A DNA stretch of 64,000 nt from Fusibacter_C sp942493125 (GTDB lineage: Bacteria > Bacillota > Clostridia > Peptostreptococcales > Acidaminobacteraceae). The stretch spans positions 1,302,001-1,366,000 of the forward strand of contig OW818667.1 in assembly GCA_942493125.1 (NCBI GenBank). Direction: 5' to 3'. Within the stretch, counting starts at the first letter, position 1; each line of letters starts with the position of its first letter. Made by a program: the position numbers and the translations under genes. This document shows positions 15,965 to 25,198 of this stretch, piece after piece. Below the pieces are notes generated by a model that had not been told where the DNA came from, searched no databases, and saw only the letters and a program-made list of their open reading frames with translations.

Positions 15965-16230
15965 ATTAGCCTCCTTGGTTAAAATACCATAAATTCTATG
16001 TCACTTTGTCAATTTTATAACACTCTATAGCACTAAGATAACATTTAACCATTTGATTTTTCTTAGAAGACTCTTAAATTTCTATGTTAATTGCTTAAGA
16101 ACATATTCATCAAAATCATGCAATTTCCATAACAATTTAACTTTACGAATGATAAAAAAGGTGTATGATTATTTTGAAAGAAGAGTAAAATACATAGCGT
16201 ATTACAAGTCAAATTTATAGGAAGGTGACT

Positions 16231-16656
16231 ATGAAAAATTTAGACATTCTAAAAAAACCGAGCATTGGTTTACATTTTTTTATTGGTATCGGAGGCCTTG
16301 CAGGAGGTTATGGTGCTGTAAGCAATCCAAATTCACCAATGGGAAACTCAACAGAGCTTCTAAAAAATGGTCCGTTTGAGAATTTCCTCATACCTGGATT
16401 ATTTCTCTTGATTGTGATCGGACTAGGCAATCTTATTGTCGGCACAATGGTAATAAAGAAACACGCTTTATGGCCATACTTCAGTGGTGCAATGGGTGCA
16501 ATCCTCATTTCATGGATTGTGATCCAATGTATCATACTTTCTACCATTTTACCGCTTCATGTTATTGTATTCATCATTGGTGCGATACTTGGACTCATCG
16601 CATTAACTGTTTTGTATAGGAACAAGCAGTTTCCTTTTTCTCACTTTTTATCATAG
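16231..16656 (+). CDS. four-helix membrane protein, unassigned
   Basis: 141 aa with four hydrophobic segments (about residues 10-30, 55-75, 85-105 and 112-132). The start is the ATG at 16231, after AGGAAGGTG; the open frame starts two codons earlier without support. I see no known motif. Its last 16 bp overlap the 3' end of the convergent HD-GYP gene. Nothing between 15965 and 16230 beyond an AT-rich promoter region. Confidence 0.7.
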   Translation: MKNLDILKKPSIGLHFFIGIGGLAGGYGAVSNPNSPMGNSTELLKNGPFENFLIPGLFLLIVIGLGNLIVGTMVIKKHALWPYFSGAMGAILISWIVIQCIILSTILPLHVIVFIIGAILGLIALTVLYRNKQFPFSHFLS

Positions 16657-18527
16657 ATTGCTCGGATTTCCTCGAGTTTCCCGATAAAACAATCGACGAC
16701 GAATGGATCGAAGTGCAAGCCACGTCCCTCTAAAATAATTGCTACAGATGCATCAAAATCAAACGCTTTTTTATAGATCCTTTTCGAACTAACAGCATCA
16801 AAAACATCTGAAAGCGCAACAATTCTAGCAGACAAAGGTATGTCAGTACCTGATAATCCATGGGGATATCCTGATCCGTCCCATTTTTCATGATGGAACC
16901 TCACGATATCCTCTGCTGTTTTAAATAGTTCTTCATCAAAAAGGCGCAAATCCTTTCTCAATTCTGCAAAAACATTTGCACCAATGGTAACGTGACTTTG
17001 CATGATTGTCCACTCTTCCGGGGTCAGCTTTCCAGGCTTATTTAAAATTGCATCTGGAATGCCAACTTTTCCAATGTCATGTGATGAAGCATGCCTTTCT
17101 ATCTCGAGAATGTCTTTTCTGGAAATTAAATACTCTGGATGGTTTCTTTCCCTTATGCCATTGGCGATAACAACTGCATACTGAACCATGCGTTCAATAT
17201 GCTCTCCAGTATCAATATCCTTGCTTTCAACAATCTGAGCAAAACTCGCCGTAAACTTACTGAGTACGATTTTTGTAAAGTACGAATTATTTAATATTCC
17301 TGATATTTCAAAAATTATTTTTTCTGCGAGTCTTTGCTCTTTTTCATTAAAATGATTCTTTTCAAGAGAACTGAAGAATACCATACCAAAAACAATATCG
17401 TTCGATATGAGGGGTAAAATCATATTAGACTTGATGCCTTCATGTTTTAGAAGAAGTAATGATGCACTTTCTGGGCGTTCAAGAAGATCGCGTTCGAGAT
17501 CATCACAAATAATAGAAACAGGATTTGTAAGAATCTCTGATAAAGAAGTCTGTTCAAAGCTTACTTCAAAGCCTGGACCGAGTAATATTGGCTCATAACG
17601 CGCCGTACCAAATTCAGCGATAATCTTTTTCCTGTTATAATCTACAAAAGCAACACCAATTCGATCAATATTGATTCTATCTTGAACGATTTCAAACAAT
17701 GCAGAAATAACATCGTCTACAACTAAGTGTTTTAAAAGCAAATCGTGAATGTCATTTGTAAACTTTCTCTCATTCATAATTTCTTCGATGTAGTTCACAA
17801 TTACTATTTGCTCAGTGAATTTTGGTGTCGTTTTTGGCAACTGCATCACATCATATTGATTGCTTTCTATTTGTGACAGACTTTTCATGATAAATGGCAA
17901 ATCTTTATTGACGAATTTAGAGATTCCGATGCCTAAAAAGGCGATTATAATAATCTGAGTAAAAACTAGAATGTTAATCACTACAGAAATGTCTTCTAAT
18001 GCCGTTTCATTTAAATCTAAGTTTAACTGTGTAAGCTCTCTAAAAGATTCCCGCATCAACTCATGTGATTCAACAGTACGCAGCATGTTGGAAAAATCGG
18101 CACCATGATTCACCAAGTCGTGTTGCATCTCGTCAATAGCTTGAGTGAGCTTACTTATAACATTATCGTGCCTACGAAAACTCCACTTATCGATTTCTGA
18201 GTATGTGTTCGCTAATTCCGATAATAGCTCACCAAATGTCACTGTAGTTTGCTCTAGTTTCAATTGATTCTCTTGATACGCTACGATTTGGTTCTCTGTC
18301 AGTGACGATTCTCCATCTCTTAAAATGATTCCTGAAATATTATTTAGAACGCGTATGGCAATTTCCATTTCATATAGCTCAGTCCGACTTTCTTCAATTA
18401 GGTCTGTACTTTGTGAAATATATGTACGCATCTGTTGTAAGAAAGTAAAATTTGATACGATGGCAATCCCGATAGAAATGATTACAATAGCCAAACTCAA
18501 CCGGGACAAGTTCTTAAGCGAACGCAT
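16641..18527 (-). CDS. HD-GYP cyclic-di-GMP phosphodiesterase with GAF domain
   Basis: 628 aa. TM1 (residues 10-30), an extracellular helical sensor (30-180) and TM2 (182-204) are followed by a short linker, a GAF domain (about 265-395) and an HD-GYP domain (about 425-620). Key motifs: RHASSHDIGKVGIP (HD), IMQSHVTIGANVF, and HHEKWDGSGYPHGLSGTDIP (the HHExxDGxGYP signature). All metal ligands I can name are intact, so it is likely active in degrading c-di-GMP at the membrane in response to an external and a GAF-bound signal. RBS AAAGAGGTGACAT. Confidence 0.93.
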   Translation of the reverse strand: MRSLKNLSRLSLAIVIISIGIAIVSNFTFLQQMRTYISQSTDLIEESRTELYEMEIAIRVLNNISGIILRDGESSLTENQIVAYQENQLKLEQTTVTFGELLSELANTYSEIDKWSFRRHDNVISKLTQAIDEMQHDLVNHGADFSNMLRTVESHELMRESFRELTQLNLDLNETALEDISVVINILVFTQIIIIAFLGIGISKFVNKDLPFIMKSLSQIESNQYDVMQLPKTTPKFTEQIVIVNYIEEIMNERKFTNDIHDLLLKHLVVDDVISALFEIVQDRINIDRIGVAFVDYNRKKIIAEFGTARYEPILLGPGFEVSFEQTSLSEILTNPVSIICDDLERDLLERPESASLLLLKHEGIKSNMILPLISNDIVFGMVFFSSLEKNHFNEKEQRLAEKIIFEISGILNNSYFTKIVLSKFTASFAQIVESKDIDTGEHIERMVQYAVVIANGIRERNHPEYLISRKDILEIERHASSHDIGKVGIPDAILNKPGKLTPEEWTIMQSHVTIGANVFAELRKDLRLFDEELFKTAEDIVRFHHEKWDGSGYPHGLSGTDIPLSARIVALSDVFDAVSSKRIYKKAFDFDASVAIILEGRGLHFDPFVVDCFIGKLEEIRAIYDKK

Positions 18528-18545
18528 ATGTCACCTCTTTATTAT

Positions 18546-19568
18546 TTATCGTAAAGCTCTAATACCCGTATCATCAGCAATTTTTCTCAATGCATTGACT
18601 TGTTGATTATTGCCTAAAACCAGTATCAGGTCACCAATATTAAGTACTAAATCTGATTTTGGGTTTAAGATCATATTGGTTTGACCAGCTTTTTTTGACG
18701 CGATGACAACAAGACCAAATCTGTCGGGTATTCTCAAATGCTTAAGTTCTTTTCCATCCATCTCTGAATGCTCACCAATAATGACATCTTGAAGGTCTAA
18801 CTGTTCGTCATTTATGCTCGTAACGACTTCTAGGAATGACACGACGGAAGGCCTCAACATCTGAGCAGCCATGCGTCTACCTCCAATTTCGTTGGCAGAA
18901 ATTGTTTTATTTGCACCCGCTTTTTTGAGTTTATCCGGTGCATGTTTATCGACCGCTCGTGAAATAATATATAAGTCTCGATTCAAAGTACGTGCTGTAA
19001 GGACGACAAAGACATTATCAACATCCGTTGGAAGTGCACTGATAATTCCCTTAGCATTTTCGATATTCGCCTTTTGCAAAACTACTTCTTCAGTAGCGTC
19101 GCCATGTAGAATTTTCAAGCCTTGTGCAAGATAAAACTGATATCGGTGCATATCCTTCTCTATAATAACAAATTCTGTTTTATTCTTAATAAACTCGTTA
19201 ATGACAACTTCACCCGTTTCGCCTGCACCACATAAAATATAATGATCATTCATTTTATTGATATTCGCTTCCATATGCCTCTTCCTCCAAAAATAATTCA
19301 TATCGCCTTCAACAATTAACAAAAGCAAATTTGTAAGAGCGTAACCAACAGTACCTACGCCAAAAATAATGATGAATATCGAAAAAATTTTTGCGAGATC
19401 TGTCATTGGTGCAACCTCTTTGTAGCCAACAGAGGATATGGTGATAATCGTCATATAAAGACCATCCAATAAACTCACATTTAAAAGTGCAGAGTAACCT
19501 ATGGTTCCAATAATCACAAGTGATAATAATATGATTAATATAATAATCAATTTTTTCTTTTCATTCAT
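18546..19568 (-). CDS. two-TM potassium channel with RCK (TrkA) domains
   Basis: 340 aa. TM1 (residues 6-26) and a pore loop with selectivity-filter-like ISSVGYKEV (44-52) come first, then TM2 (58-85), RCK_N from YILCGAGETGEVVINEF (about 110) and RCK_C (about 260-335). This is the MthK-type gated K+ channel layout. The filter reads SVGYK instead of TVGYG, a mild departure. The start is the ATG at 19568, with GATGAGGTG upstream; 20 extra codons in frame are unlikely. It lies 18 bp downstream in transcription order from nothing and directly upstream of the HD-GYP gene (gap 18 bp), so the two may be co-transcribed. Confidence 0.9.
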   Translation of the reverse strand: MNEKKKLIIILIILLSLVIIGTIGYSALLNVSLLDGLYMTIITISSVGYKEVAPMTDLAKIFSIFIIIFGVGTVGYALTNLLLLIVEGDMNYFWRKRHMEANINKMNDHYILCGAGETGEVVINEFIKNKTEFVIIEKDMHRYQFYLAQGLKILHGDATEEVVLQKANIENAKGIISALPTDVDNVFVVLTARTLNRDLYIISRAVDKHAPDKLKKAGANKTISANEIGGRRMAAQMLRPSVVSFLEVVTSINDEQLDLQDVIIGEHSEMDGKELKHLRIPDRFGLVVIASKKAGQTNMILNPKSDLVLNIGDLILVLGNNQQVNALRKIADDTGIRALR

Positions 19569-19736
19569 TTTGCACCTCATCACTAATATTGGCAATCCAT
19601 ATGACCATTCTATCATACACCACTGCATGGTTTAAAGTGTTACCGATTAATGCATGGACATTATTAAGCACGTATCGTTATTTTAAGTGCTAAATTGGGT
19701 ATTATGGAAATATACAAGCGTATTAAGGAGGACCAT

Positions 19737-20243
19737 ATGAGCCATTACGAGACACCTGAATATACGGTCACGATAAAAGAAGACATTTTTGAAATGCGTG
19801 AATACAAAGATTTTTTTATAGTCGAATATGACAACCCAAACGATCCAGATTTATCCTATGGCTTTGGGACACTATTTCAGTATATCGGTAAGACAAATGA
19901 TCAGAACGAGAAAATCAATATGACTATTCCCGTTATCAAAGAAATTACATCAAGCGGCATGAAGATGGCTTTTGTCGTACCTCAAAGCAAGTGGCATAAC
20001 ATACCACTTCCCACAGATAAACGACTTAAAATAACAAAATTTGATAAGGGCACATTTGCATCAATTACTTACTCAGGTTCCTCTACTTCTTCAAAAGAAC
20101 AAAAACAAATTCAGTTGCTGGAAACTTGGATTGCAGATAAAAATCTATCACCACGCTCCAATTTTATGGTCGCAATCTATAATGGGCCATACATTTTACC
20201 CATGTTAAGAAGAAATGAGATTCTCGTAAGGGTTTCAGATTAG
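19737..20243 (+). CDS. SOUL-family heme-binding protein
   Basis: 168 aa. MSHYETPEYTVTIKEDIFEM, NMTIPVI, MKMAFVVPQ and a C-terminal NGPYILPMLRRNEILVRV follow the SOUL/HEBP pattern. AAGGAGGACCAT places the start at the ATG at 19737, not at the earlier in-frame ATG. Members bind heme or porphyrins; the physiological role in bacteria is unclear. Monocistronic; a strong terminator follows directly. Confidence 0.88.
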   Translation: MSHYETPEYTVTIKEDIFEMREYKDFFIVEYDNPNDPDLSYGFGTLFQYIGKTNDQNEKINMTIPVIKEITSSGMKMAFVVPQSKWHNIPLPTDKRLKITKFDKGTFASITYSGSSTSSKEQKQIQLLETWIADKNLSPRSNFMVAIYNGPYILPMLRRNEILVRVSD

Positions 20244-20270
20244 AAAAAGCCATCATCAGATGGCTTTTTC
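20243..20270. terminator. bidirectional terminator
   Basis: GAAAAAGCCATC-atca-GATGGCTTTTTC, a perfect stem with A- and T-runs at both ends. It serves the SOUL gene on the plus strand and the convergent gene at 20256. Confidence 0.9.
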
Positions 20271-20867
20271 TACGTCAAAGTTTCGTTGGTTCTCATAGTT
20301 TCGTTGGTTCTCAAAGTATCGTCGGTCAAGTCGTTTCTTAACACTTCGGATTCTGTTTTTGAGTTGCACATTGTTAATTGTATATGCTTTTCCAAAATTC
20401 ATGCCTTCATTTTCAATCCTCTCGTACACTTTTCTGAACTGAATCGATTTTAAAAAACTGTGATATTGTAACGACCATTCACTATTTAACGACCAACATG
20501 AACACCCATTGAATTGCCCGCCTAATTGCCTAGATAATCTATTGGTCCATTCAGTTGACGTGATCTGCATATTTTTTCGACCATTTTGAATACAAGTAAA
20601 ACTGAACTTCACTGATTTAGGAAATATAGTCATATTCATGAACTTCTTAATCGTAGACTCTACCCGCAACAAACTATTTTCTTCGAATACGATGTGTACG
20701 AGTTCAACTGGCTGGGCTACAGGATTATCCAATATCGTCTGCTCATGCATATAGACGGTATAATGATTTTTGAGGCCTATGTCAAAGCCACTTACAAACC
20801 AATCGGTGTATTTCCTGAGAACCAAATCATAGTCAGTCCCAAGAAAACAAATCAATGCTAAATTCAT
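20256..20867 (-). CDS. unknown protein with duplicated C-terminal tail
   Basis: 203 aa, soluble, start ATG at 20867 after AAAAGGAGTTTAAA (the 6-codon extension is rejected). I do not recognise the family. It begins MNLALICFLGTDYDLVLRK, has GGQFNGCSCWSLNSEWSL (two close Cys) mid-protein, and ends with a basic helix and an exact small duplication (YFENQR-NYENQR-NF) encoded by two copies of a 15-bp unit at about 20281-20311. It has no HUH or DDE motif, so it is not an obvious partner of the dispersed repeats that begin just beside it. Confidence 0.65.
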   Translation of the reverse strand: MNLALICFLGTDYDLVLRKYTDWFVSGFDIGLKNHYTVYMHEQTILDNPVAQPVELVHIVFEENSLLRVESTIKKFMNMTIFPKSVKFSFTCIQNGRKNMQITSTEWTNRLSRQLGGQFNGCSCWSLNSEWSLQYHSFLKSIQFRKVYERIENEGMNFGKAYTINNVQLKNRIRSVKKRLDRRYFENQRNYENQRNFDVEKAI

Positions 20868-20930
20868 TTTAAACTCCTTTTTCATAGAAACGTTGCCAAA
20901 ACACTATAACAAAGATACCTTTTTTGTATG

Positions 20931-20962
20931 AAAAAAACACCTAACTAAAGATAGGTGTTTTT
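20931..20962. terminator. orphan bidirectional terminator-like hairpin
   Basis: AAAAACACCTA / TAGGTGTTTTT stem with a 7-base loop, in the divergent gap between 20867 and 21182, not at a gene end. It abuts the first copy of the dispersed repeat. It may insulate the two promoters. Confidence 0.6.
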
Positions 20963-20964
20963 GA

Positions 20965-21070
20965 AGAGTTGGTGGCGCGAGCTAATGGTACCAGGCAGAT
21001 TGACTCATTATACAATGAGTCGATCTACCTGGCACCACCGGCTCACGACTCACTCGGTGACTCGCTCACG
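20965..21070. repeat. dispersed repeat locus 1 (inverted pair)
   Basis: Two arms of the 22-nt element, 20987-21008 and 21015-21036, form a hairpin; GAGTTGGTGG and its complement on the other side (CCACCGGCTCAC) lengthen the stem. Located between divergent genes, so it is not 3' to a gene. Confidence 0.9.
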
Positions 21071-21087
21071 TTACACCCAGCTTGCGT

Positions 21088-21140
21088 TTGACTTTATATG
21101 AAATTCCCTTTAGAATGAAATTAGCCCCCATGGGTGGGGG
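21088..21140 (+). promoter_or_regulatory. promoter plus C5-N6-G5 operator of CoA-disulfide reductase gene
   Basis: TTGACT (21088-21093), exactly 17 bp, TAGAAT (21111-21116), then CCCCCATGGGTGGGGG (21125-21140) at the expected transcription start. A repressor bound there would block initiation. The same arrangement precedes the gene at 32410. GC-rich palindromes of this kind are known targets of CsoR/CstR persulfide-sensing repressors, which often control rhodanese genes; that link is inference. Confidence 0.75.
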
Positions 21141-21181
21141 TTTAAATTTAAAAAATTGATTTTTATTATAAGGAGATTAAC

Positions 21182-23197
21182 ATGGATAAAATAGTTATTA
21201 TTGGTGGCGTTGCAGCAGGTGCCACAGCCGCTGCAAAAGTAAGAAGACTTTCAGCTGATGCTCAAATCACAATACTTGAAGCTGGTGCTGATATATCGTT
21301 TGCAAATTGTGGCCTACCTTACTTTATCGGTGGTGATATCAAAAGCCGATCAAAATTAATCTTGCAGAGTCCCGAGAGTTTTAATGACGAGTATCAAACT
21401 GATGTTCATATATATACTACTGCGACTGAGATTGATAGAGAGAATAAAATTGTCCATACTGTCGATACACGTACAGGTGAGAAAAAGCAATTTGATTATA
21501 CAAAGCTCATTTTAGCTCAAGGTGGTAAACCAATTGCACCACCGCTACCAGGCGCAGATCAAAACCACGTATTTCAATTGTGGACACTTGACGATATGGA
21601 CAAGATCAATGCATTCATAACAAATCAACATCCGAAAACAGCTGTTGTTGTAGGCGGAGGATTTATTGGACTAGAAATGACTGAAGCTCTTGCTAAAAGA
21701 GGCATGAAAGTATCAGTTGTGGAAATGATGCCACATGTTATGAGCATCATGGAAGCTGAAATAGCTGGTTTCATACAGGAAGAATTATTGGCTTATGGCG
21801 TTGATTTATATACAAATAAAGCACTTTCCGAAATCGGTTCTAAAAACGTATTGCTTAAAGATGGCACTATTGTAAGTGCTGATATGGTTATTCTGTCGAT
21901 CGGTGTTCGTCCTACATTGAAACTGGCTCAAGAATCTGGTCTTGCTATCGGTGAAGCTGGTGGTCTACTCGTTGATACCACTTTGAAAACGAGTGACGAC
22001 AATATCTATGCTGCAGGCGATATGATAGAGTTTGAGCATCGCATACTCGGCAAAAAAGTACGTATTCCACTTGCTGGACCAGCAAATCGCCAAGGTAGAA
22101 TCGCTGCGGAAAACGCTATGGGCAATAGACACGAATACAAAGGCTCAATTGGAACATCTATCGTTAGAGTATTCGAAGCTGTCGCTGGTATGACTGGACT
22201 TTCACTCAAAGCGGCTAGAGCTGAGGGCATTGATGCTGATGCGGTTGTGATTCACAAAGAACACCACACGTCATACTACCCTGGCGCTGAGATGGTGACG
22301 ATCCTCGTCGTTTACGATAGAGAAACAGGCATCGTTCTCGGCGGGCAGACTGCAGGCTACAAGGGTGCAGATAGAAGACTGGACGTTTTAGCTACAGCTG
22401 TTTCAGCAAAACTCACTGTTTCCGATCTTGCCGATATGGATTTTGCTTATTCGCCGCCACTTGGCAATGCGAATGATGCGATGAATATGGCAGCTTATGT
22501 TGCTGAGAATCGTATTTCTGGTTTTTCACCTACACTTACAATCAATGAAATCGATGCCTATTTAGAAGGCAAAGAAGCCCTCTGGATCGATGTTAGAGAT
22601 GTCTTCTCATTTGAGAAGTCACATGTTGAGGGTGCAATCAATATGCCACTCGAAATGCTACACGCATCCCTTGAAAAACTGAACAAAAATCAGCTAATCT
22701 TCGTCTATGATAAAACTGGGAAAAAAGGTCATCAAGCGTTGCGCATCTTAACTGGTGCAGGTTTTAGCAACGTATTCAATGTCAGCGGTGGTATGATCAG
22801 CCTTACAAATTATGCAAGAGCTGTTGTCCCTTCAAATTTCGTCTTGAACTTGCCCGTTCCAGAACCGAAAAAGCTTGGTGAGTCTAACAGTGATGTAAAA
22901 GAAGCCGCTTCTAAAGAAGCACCAAAGAATGAAGCACCTCAGGGACCACTGGTTATCGATGTGCGTACTCAAGAAGAATTTGCATATGGTGCCTTCCCTG
23001 GCGCGATAAATATTCCGCTTGATGAACTAGAACATCAGGCGCCTAAGTTGAGCAACGCAAAAGAGCGACCAATCATACTCTATTGTGCATCAGGTGCTAG
23101 AAGCGCTTACGCGGTACAAATCCTCAAAGCGCACGGATTCACTAACCTTGAAAATGGTGGTGGCTTGTCGCGCATGATGGCGAAGCAGAGAAGATAA
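21182..23197 (+). CDS. CoA-disulfide reductase-type flavoprotein with two rhodanese domains
   Basis: 671 aa. The FAD/NAD(P)H reductase core (residues 1-445) starts MDKIVIIGGVAAGATAAAKV and has a single active-site cysteine, Cys43, in FANCGLPYFIGG, matching CoA-disulfide/NADH-dependent persulfide reductases. A second Rossmann motif VVVGGGFIGLEMTEAL lies near 160. Rhodanese domain 1 (about 460-545) has lost its catalytic Cys (YDKTGKKGHQAL at the loop). Domain 2 (about 590-665) keeps it (LYCASGARSAYA). A Lys/Glu/Pro-rich linker separates them. It likely reduces CoA persulfide/polysulfide using sulfur delivered by the second rhodanese. RBS AAGGAGATTAAC; promoter and operator immediately upstream. 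Confidence 0.92.
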   Translation: MDKIVIIGGVAAGATAAAKVRRLSADAQITILEAGADISFANCGLPYFIGGDIKSRSKLILQSPESFNDEYQTDVHIYTTATEIDRENKIVHTVDTRTGEKKQFDYTKLILAQGGKPIAPPLPGADQNHVFQLWTLDDMDKINAFITNQHPKTAVVVGGGFIGLEMTEALAKRGMKVSVVEMMPHVMSIMEAEIAGFIQEELLAYGVDLYTNKALSEIGSKNVLLKDGTIVSADMVILSIGVRPTLKLAQESGLAIGEAGGLLVDTTLKTSDDNIYAAGDMIEFEHRILGKKVRIPLAGPANRQGRIAAENAMGNRHEYKGSIGTSIVRVFEAVAGMTGLSLKAARAEGIDADAVVIHKEHHTSYYPGAEMVTILVVYDRETGIVLGGQTAGYKGADRRLDVLATAVSAKLTVSDLADMDFAYSPPLGNANDAMNMAAYVAENRISGFSPTLTINEIDAYLEGKEALWIDVRDVFSFEKSHVEGAINMPLEMLHASLEKLNKNQLIFVYDKTGKKGHQALRILTGAGFSNVFNVSGGMISLTNYARAVVPSNFVLNLPVPEPKKLGESNSDVKEAASKEAPKNEAPQGPLVIDVRTQEEFAYGAFPGAINIPLDELEHQAPKLSNAKERPIILYCASGARSAYAVQILKAHGFTNLENGGGLSRMMAKQRR

Positions 23198-23237
23198 GTG
23201 AGTTGGTGAGTCGGTGGTGCCAGGCATATCGACTCAT
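23198..23237. repeat. dispersed repeat locus 2
   Basis: Starts right after the CoA-disulfide reductase stop codon: GTGAGTTGGTGAGTCG, then one element copy (23216-23237) in the sense orientation, followed by the terminator at 23266. Confidence 0.88.
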
Positions 23238-23265
23238 TGAAATAAAAAAATGAACTAAAGAAAAA

Positions 23266-23303
23266 AAATGCGACCACATGAACGTGGCCGCATTTATTTT
23301 TTT
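23266..23303 (+). terminator. terminator of CoA-disulfide reductase gene
   Basis: AAATGCGACCAC / GTGGCCGCATTT stem (one mismatch) followed by TATTTTTTT. Confidence 0.85.
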
Positions 23304-23395
23304 GTTTATCTAACTTAAGAATAAGTGTATGCTTATTTTATAATATGTATTTATGGCGTAAAAAGTTGATAAAGAATGGAGAATTGAGACTTGTG

Positions 23396-23926
23396 ATGCT
23401 AACTTATAGAAAAATGACCCTTCCTGAATGTGACAAAATCAACGAAATGGATGCCGCACAATATATTGGACGTGCATGGCGTGAAGTAGACGGCGCAAGA
23501 AAGCTGATTGATATCGAATATCTTGACCCTACTTGGCCAAATGGCTATGATGTCCACTTTGACAATCTCAAGGCGACCATTTCAACCGAGGGCGAAGCAG
23601 TTGGTGCCTATGATGAAGCGGATCAACTTAAAGGCTTTGTAACGGTCAATCGAATGACCTTTGGAAAAAATGATTCATACGCCCTTTTGGATCAATTATT
23701 TGTGTCACGAGAAAGTCGTGGACAAGGTATCGGCAAGCGCCTATTCCTAGTAGCTGTTGAAATCGCAAAGCGCTTAGGTGTTGGCTATTTGTTTATTTGC
23801 GCTGGATCCGCTGAAGAAACTATCGCCTTTTATCGTTCGTTGGGTTGTATTGATGCACCAGAGCGACATAACGGCTACTATGAAAGTGACCCTCGCGATC
23901 TTCAGATGGTATTTTCCGTTATATGA
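23396..23926 (+). CDS. GNAT acetyltransferase
   Basis: 176 aa from the ATG at 23396 (GGAG about 12 bp upstream; a 17-codon longer frame and a GTG one codon earlier are alternatives, so the start is uncertain). The GNAT core is clear: ALLDQLFVSRESRGQGIGKRL is the acetyl-CoA motif (cited in part) and ETIAFYRSLGCIDAPERHNGY is the C-terminal motif. The substrate is unknown. The last sense codon and stop (ATATGA) run straight into the dispersed repeat, so the repeat begins at the stop codon. Convergent with the MFS gene. Confidence 0.85.
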   Translation: MLTYRKMTLPECDKINEMDAAQYIGRAWREVDGARKLIDIEYLDPTWPNGYDVHFDNLKATISTEGEAVGAYDEADQLKGFVTVNRMTFGKNDSYALLDQLFVSRESRGQGIGKRLFLVAVEIAKRLGVGYLFICAGSAEETIAFYRSLGCIDAPERHNGYYESDPRDLQMVFSVI

Positions 23927-24025
23927 GTCGCTGAGTCGTTGAGTCGACGGTGCCAGGCAGTTTCACTCATTGTAAATGAGTCGAAATGCCTGGCACCATC
24001 AACTCACTCACTCGCTCACTCACCG
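23926..24025. repeat. dispersed repeat locus 3 (inverted pair)
   Basis: Two arms, 23949-23970 and 23976-23997, with flanking GAGTCG runs, fill the gap between convergent stops (GNAT stop at 23926, MFS stop at 24020). For each gene the nearer arm reads GGTGCCAGGCA...ACTCAT in the sense direction. No other terminator is present, so this hairpin may serve as one. Confidence 0.92.
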
Positions 24026-25198
24026 CACGCGATTCAGCTGCAACGTTGCCCAGATTTGGAAACCAACACACATCAAAATGAAATATGGAAAAAACGATAA
24101 ACTATACTGCTTCATAATCACGCCAAAAAGTGGCGGGAACACTGCAATCCCCACATACGCAGCCGCCATTTGATAGCCGATGATACTTTGAGCCGCAGCT
24201 TTACCAAAACGCTTCGGCGTCTCATGCACCATCGCTGGAAATATTGGTGCAAATCCGAGACCGACTAACACAAACGCGAGCATGATCAAACCACTAACTG
24301 GCATCAAAAGCATAGCAAATCCACCACAAGTCGCCAAACCAAGCCCGAGCCCAATCATCTTGCGATTGTTCAATTTAAACGATAAAAACCCAGCAAGAAA
24401 CCGCCCGATCGTTATCCCACCATAATACGCCGCGACGCCATTTGCCGCAGCCTCAACCGCAATGCCCCTCACCTGAACCAAATAGCTCGCCCCCCAAAGC
24501 CCCATCGCGTACTCACCCGAACAGTAAGCCATAAACACGAGTAGCGCATACACGACCCCTGGTTTTTTCAAGGGTTTTATATCAGCCTCTGAAGGTGTTG
24601 TTCCAATGTCCTCCACTGCCATTTCAGCTTCTGCTTGATTTTGCTCACCATGTAGTCGCCACAGTGGCAAAGTCAAAAAGATGATCAAAGCCAAAACGAG
24701 CTGAATCCCCGCGACAGCTAAGTAGCCATTTCTCCATGACCCCGTCGTCGCAAGTACAATGCCCATGAGTATTGGACCTGCGGTCGCTCCAACACCCCAA
24801 AACGAGTGCAACCAGTTCATGTGATGCGCTTTAAAATGCGTTGCCACATAGTGATTTAAAGCGGTGTCAACAGAACCGGCACCGAAACCGAGTGGCAATG
24901 CCAAGAGAATAAACCATAAAAATGACGGTGCAAAGCCATATCCCAGTAATGCAAGTCCCGTCATCAAGCCACTCATGAGCGTAATCTTGCCCTCACCAAA
25001 ACGTTTAATCAGCTTGCCACTTAACAAACTGCTTGCAATGGTACCGGCTGTGATAACTATGGAAATAATACCCGCAGCATCCAGTCCCAAAGCCCATTCC
25101 GCTCTGATTTGAGGCCATGCGACACCCAGAAGTGCATCAGGTAAACCTAAACTGATAAATGCCAAATAAATGACGATCAATAATATCATGGTGATCAT
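24020..25198 (-). CDS. MFS transporter (FucP/sugar or drug type)
   Basis: 392 aa, 12 membrane helices in two halves with a charged central loop (about residues 185-215: QNQAEAEMAVEDIGTTPSEA). GLPDALLGVAWPQIRAEW at the start and RWLHSFWGVGATAGPILMG-like helix V suggest the MFS branch that contains FucP-like and other small-solute transporters. RBS AAAGGATATAAAT. The substrate cannot be assigned. The stop codon lies at the edge of dispersed repeat locus 3. Confidence 0.88.
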   Translation of the reverse strand: MITMILLIVIYLAFISLGLPDALLGVAWPQIRAEWALGLDAAGIISIVITAGTIASSLLSGKLIKRFGEGKITLMSGLMTGLALLGYGFAPSFLWFILLALPLGFGAGSVDTALNHYVATHFKAHHMNWLHSFWGVGATAGPILMGIVLATTGSWRNGYLAVAGIQLVLALIIFLTLPLWRLHGEQNQAEAEMAVEDIGTTPSEADIKPLKKPGVVYALLVFMAYCSGEYAMGLWGASYLVQVRGIAVEAAANGVAAYYGGITIGRFLAGFLSFKLNNRKMIGLGLGLATCGGFAMLLMPVSGLIMLAFVLVGLGFAPIFPAMVHETPKRFGKAAAQSIIGYQMAAAYVGIAVFPPLFGVIMKQYSLSFFPYFILMCVGFQIWATLQLNRVR

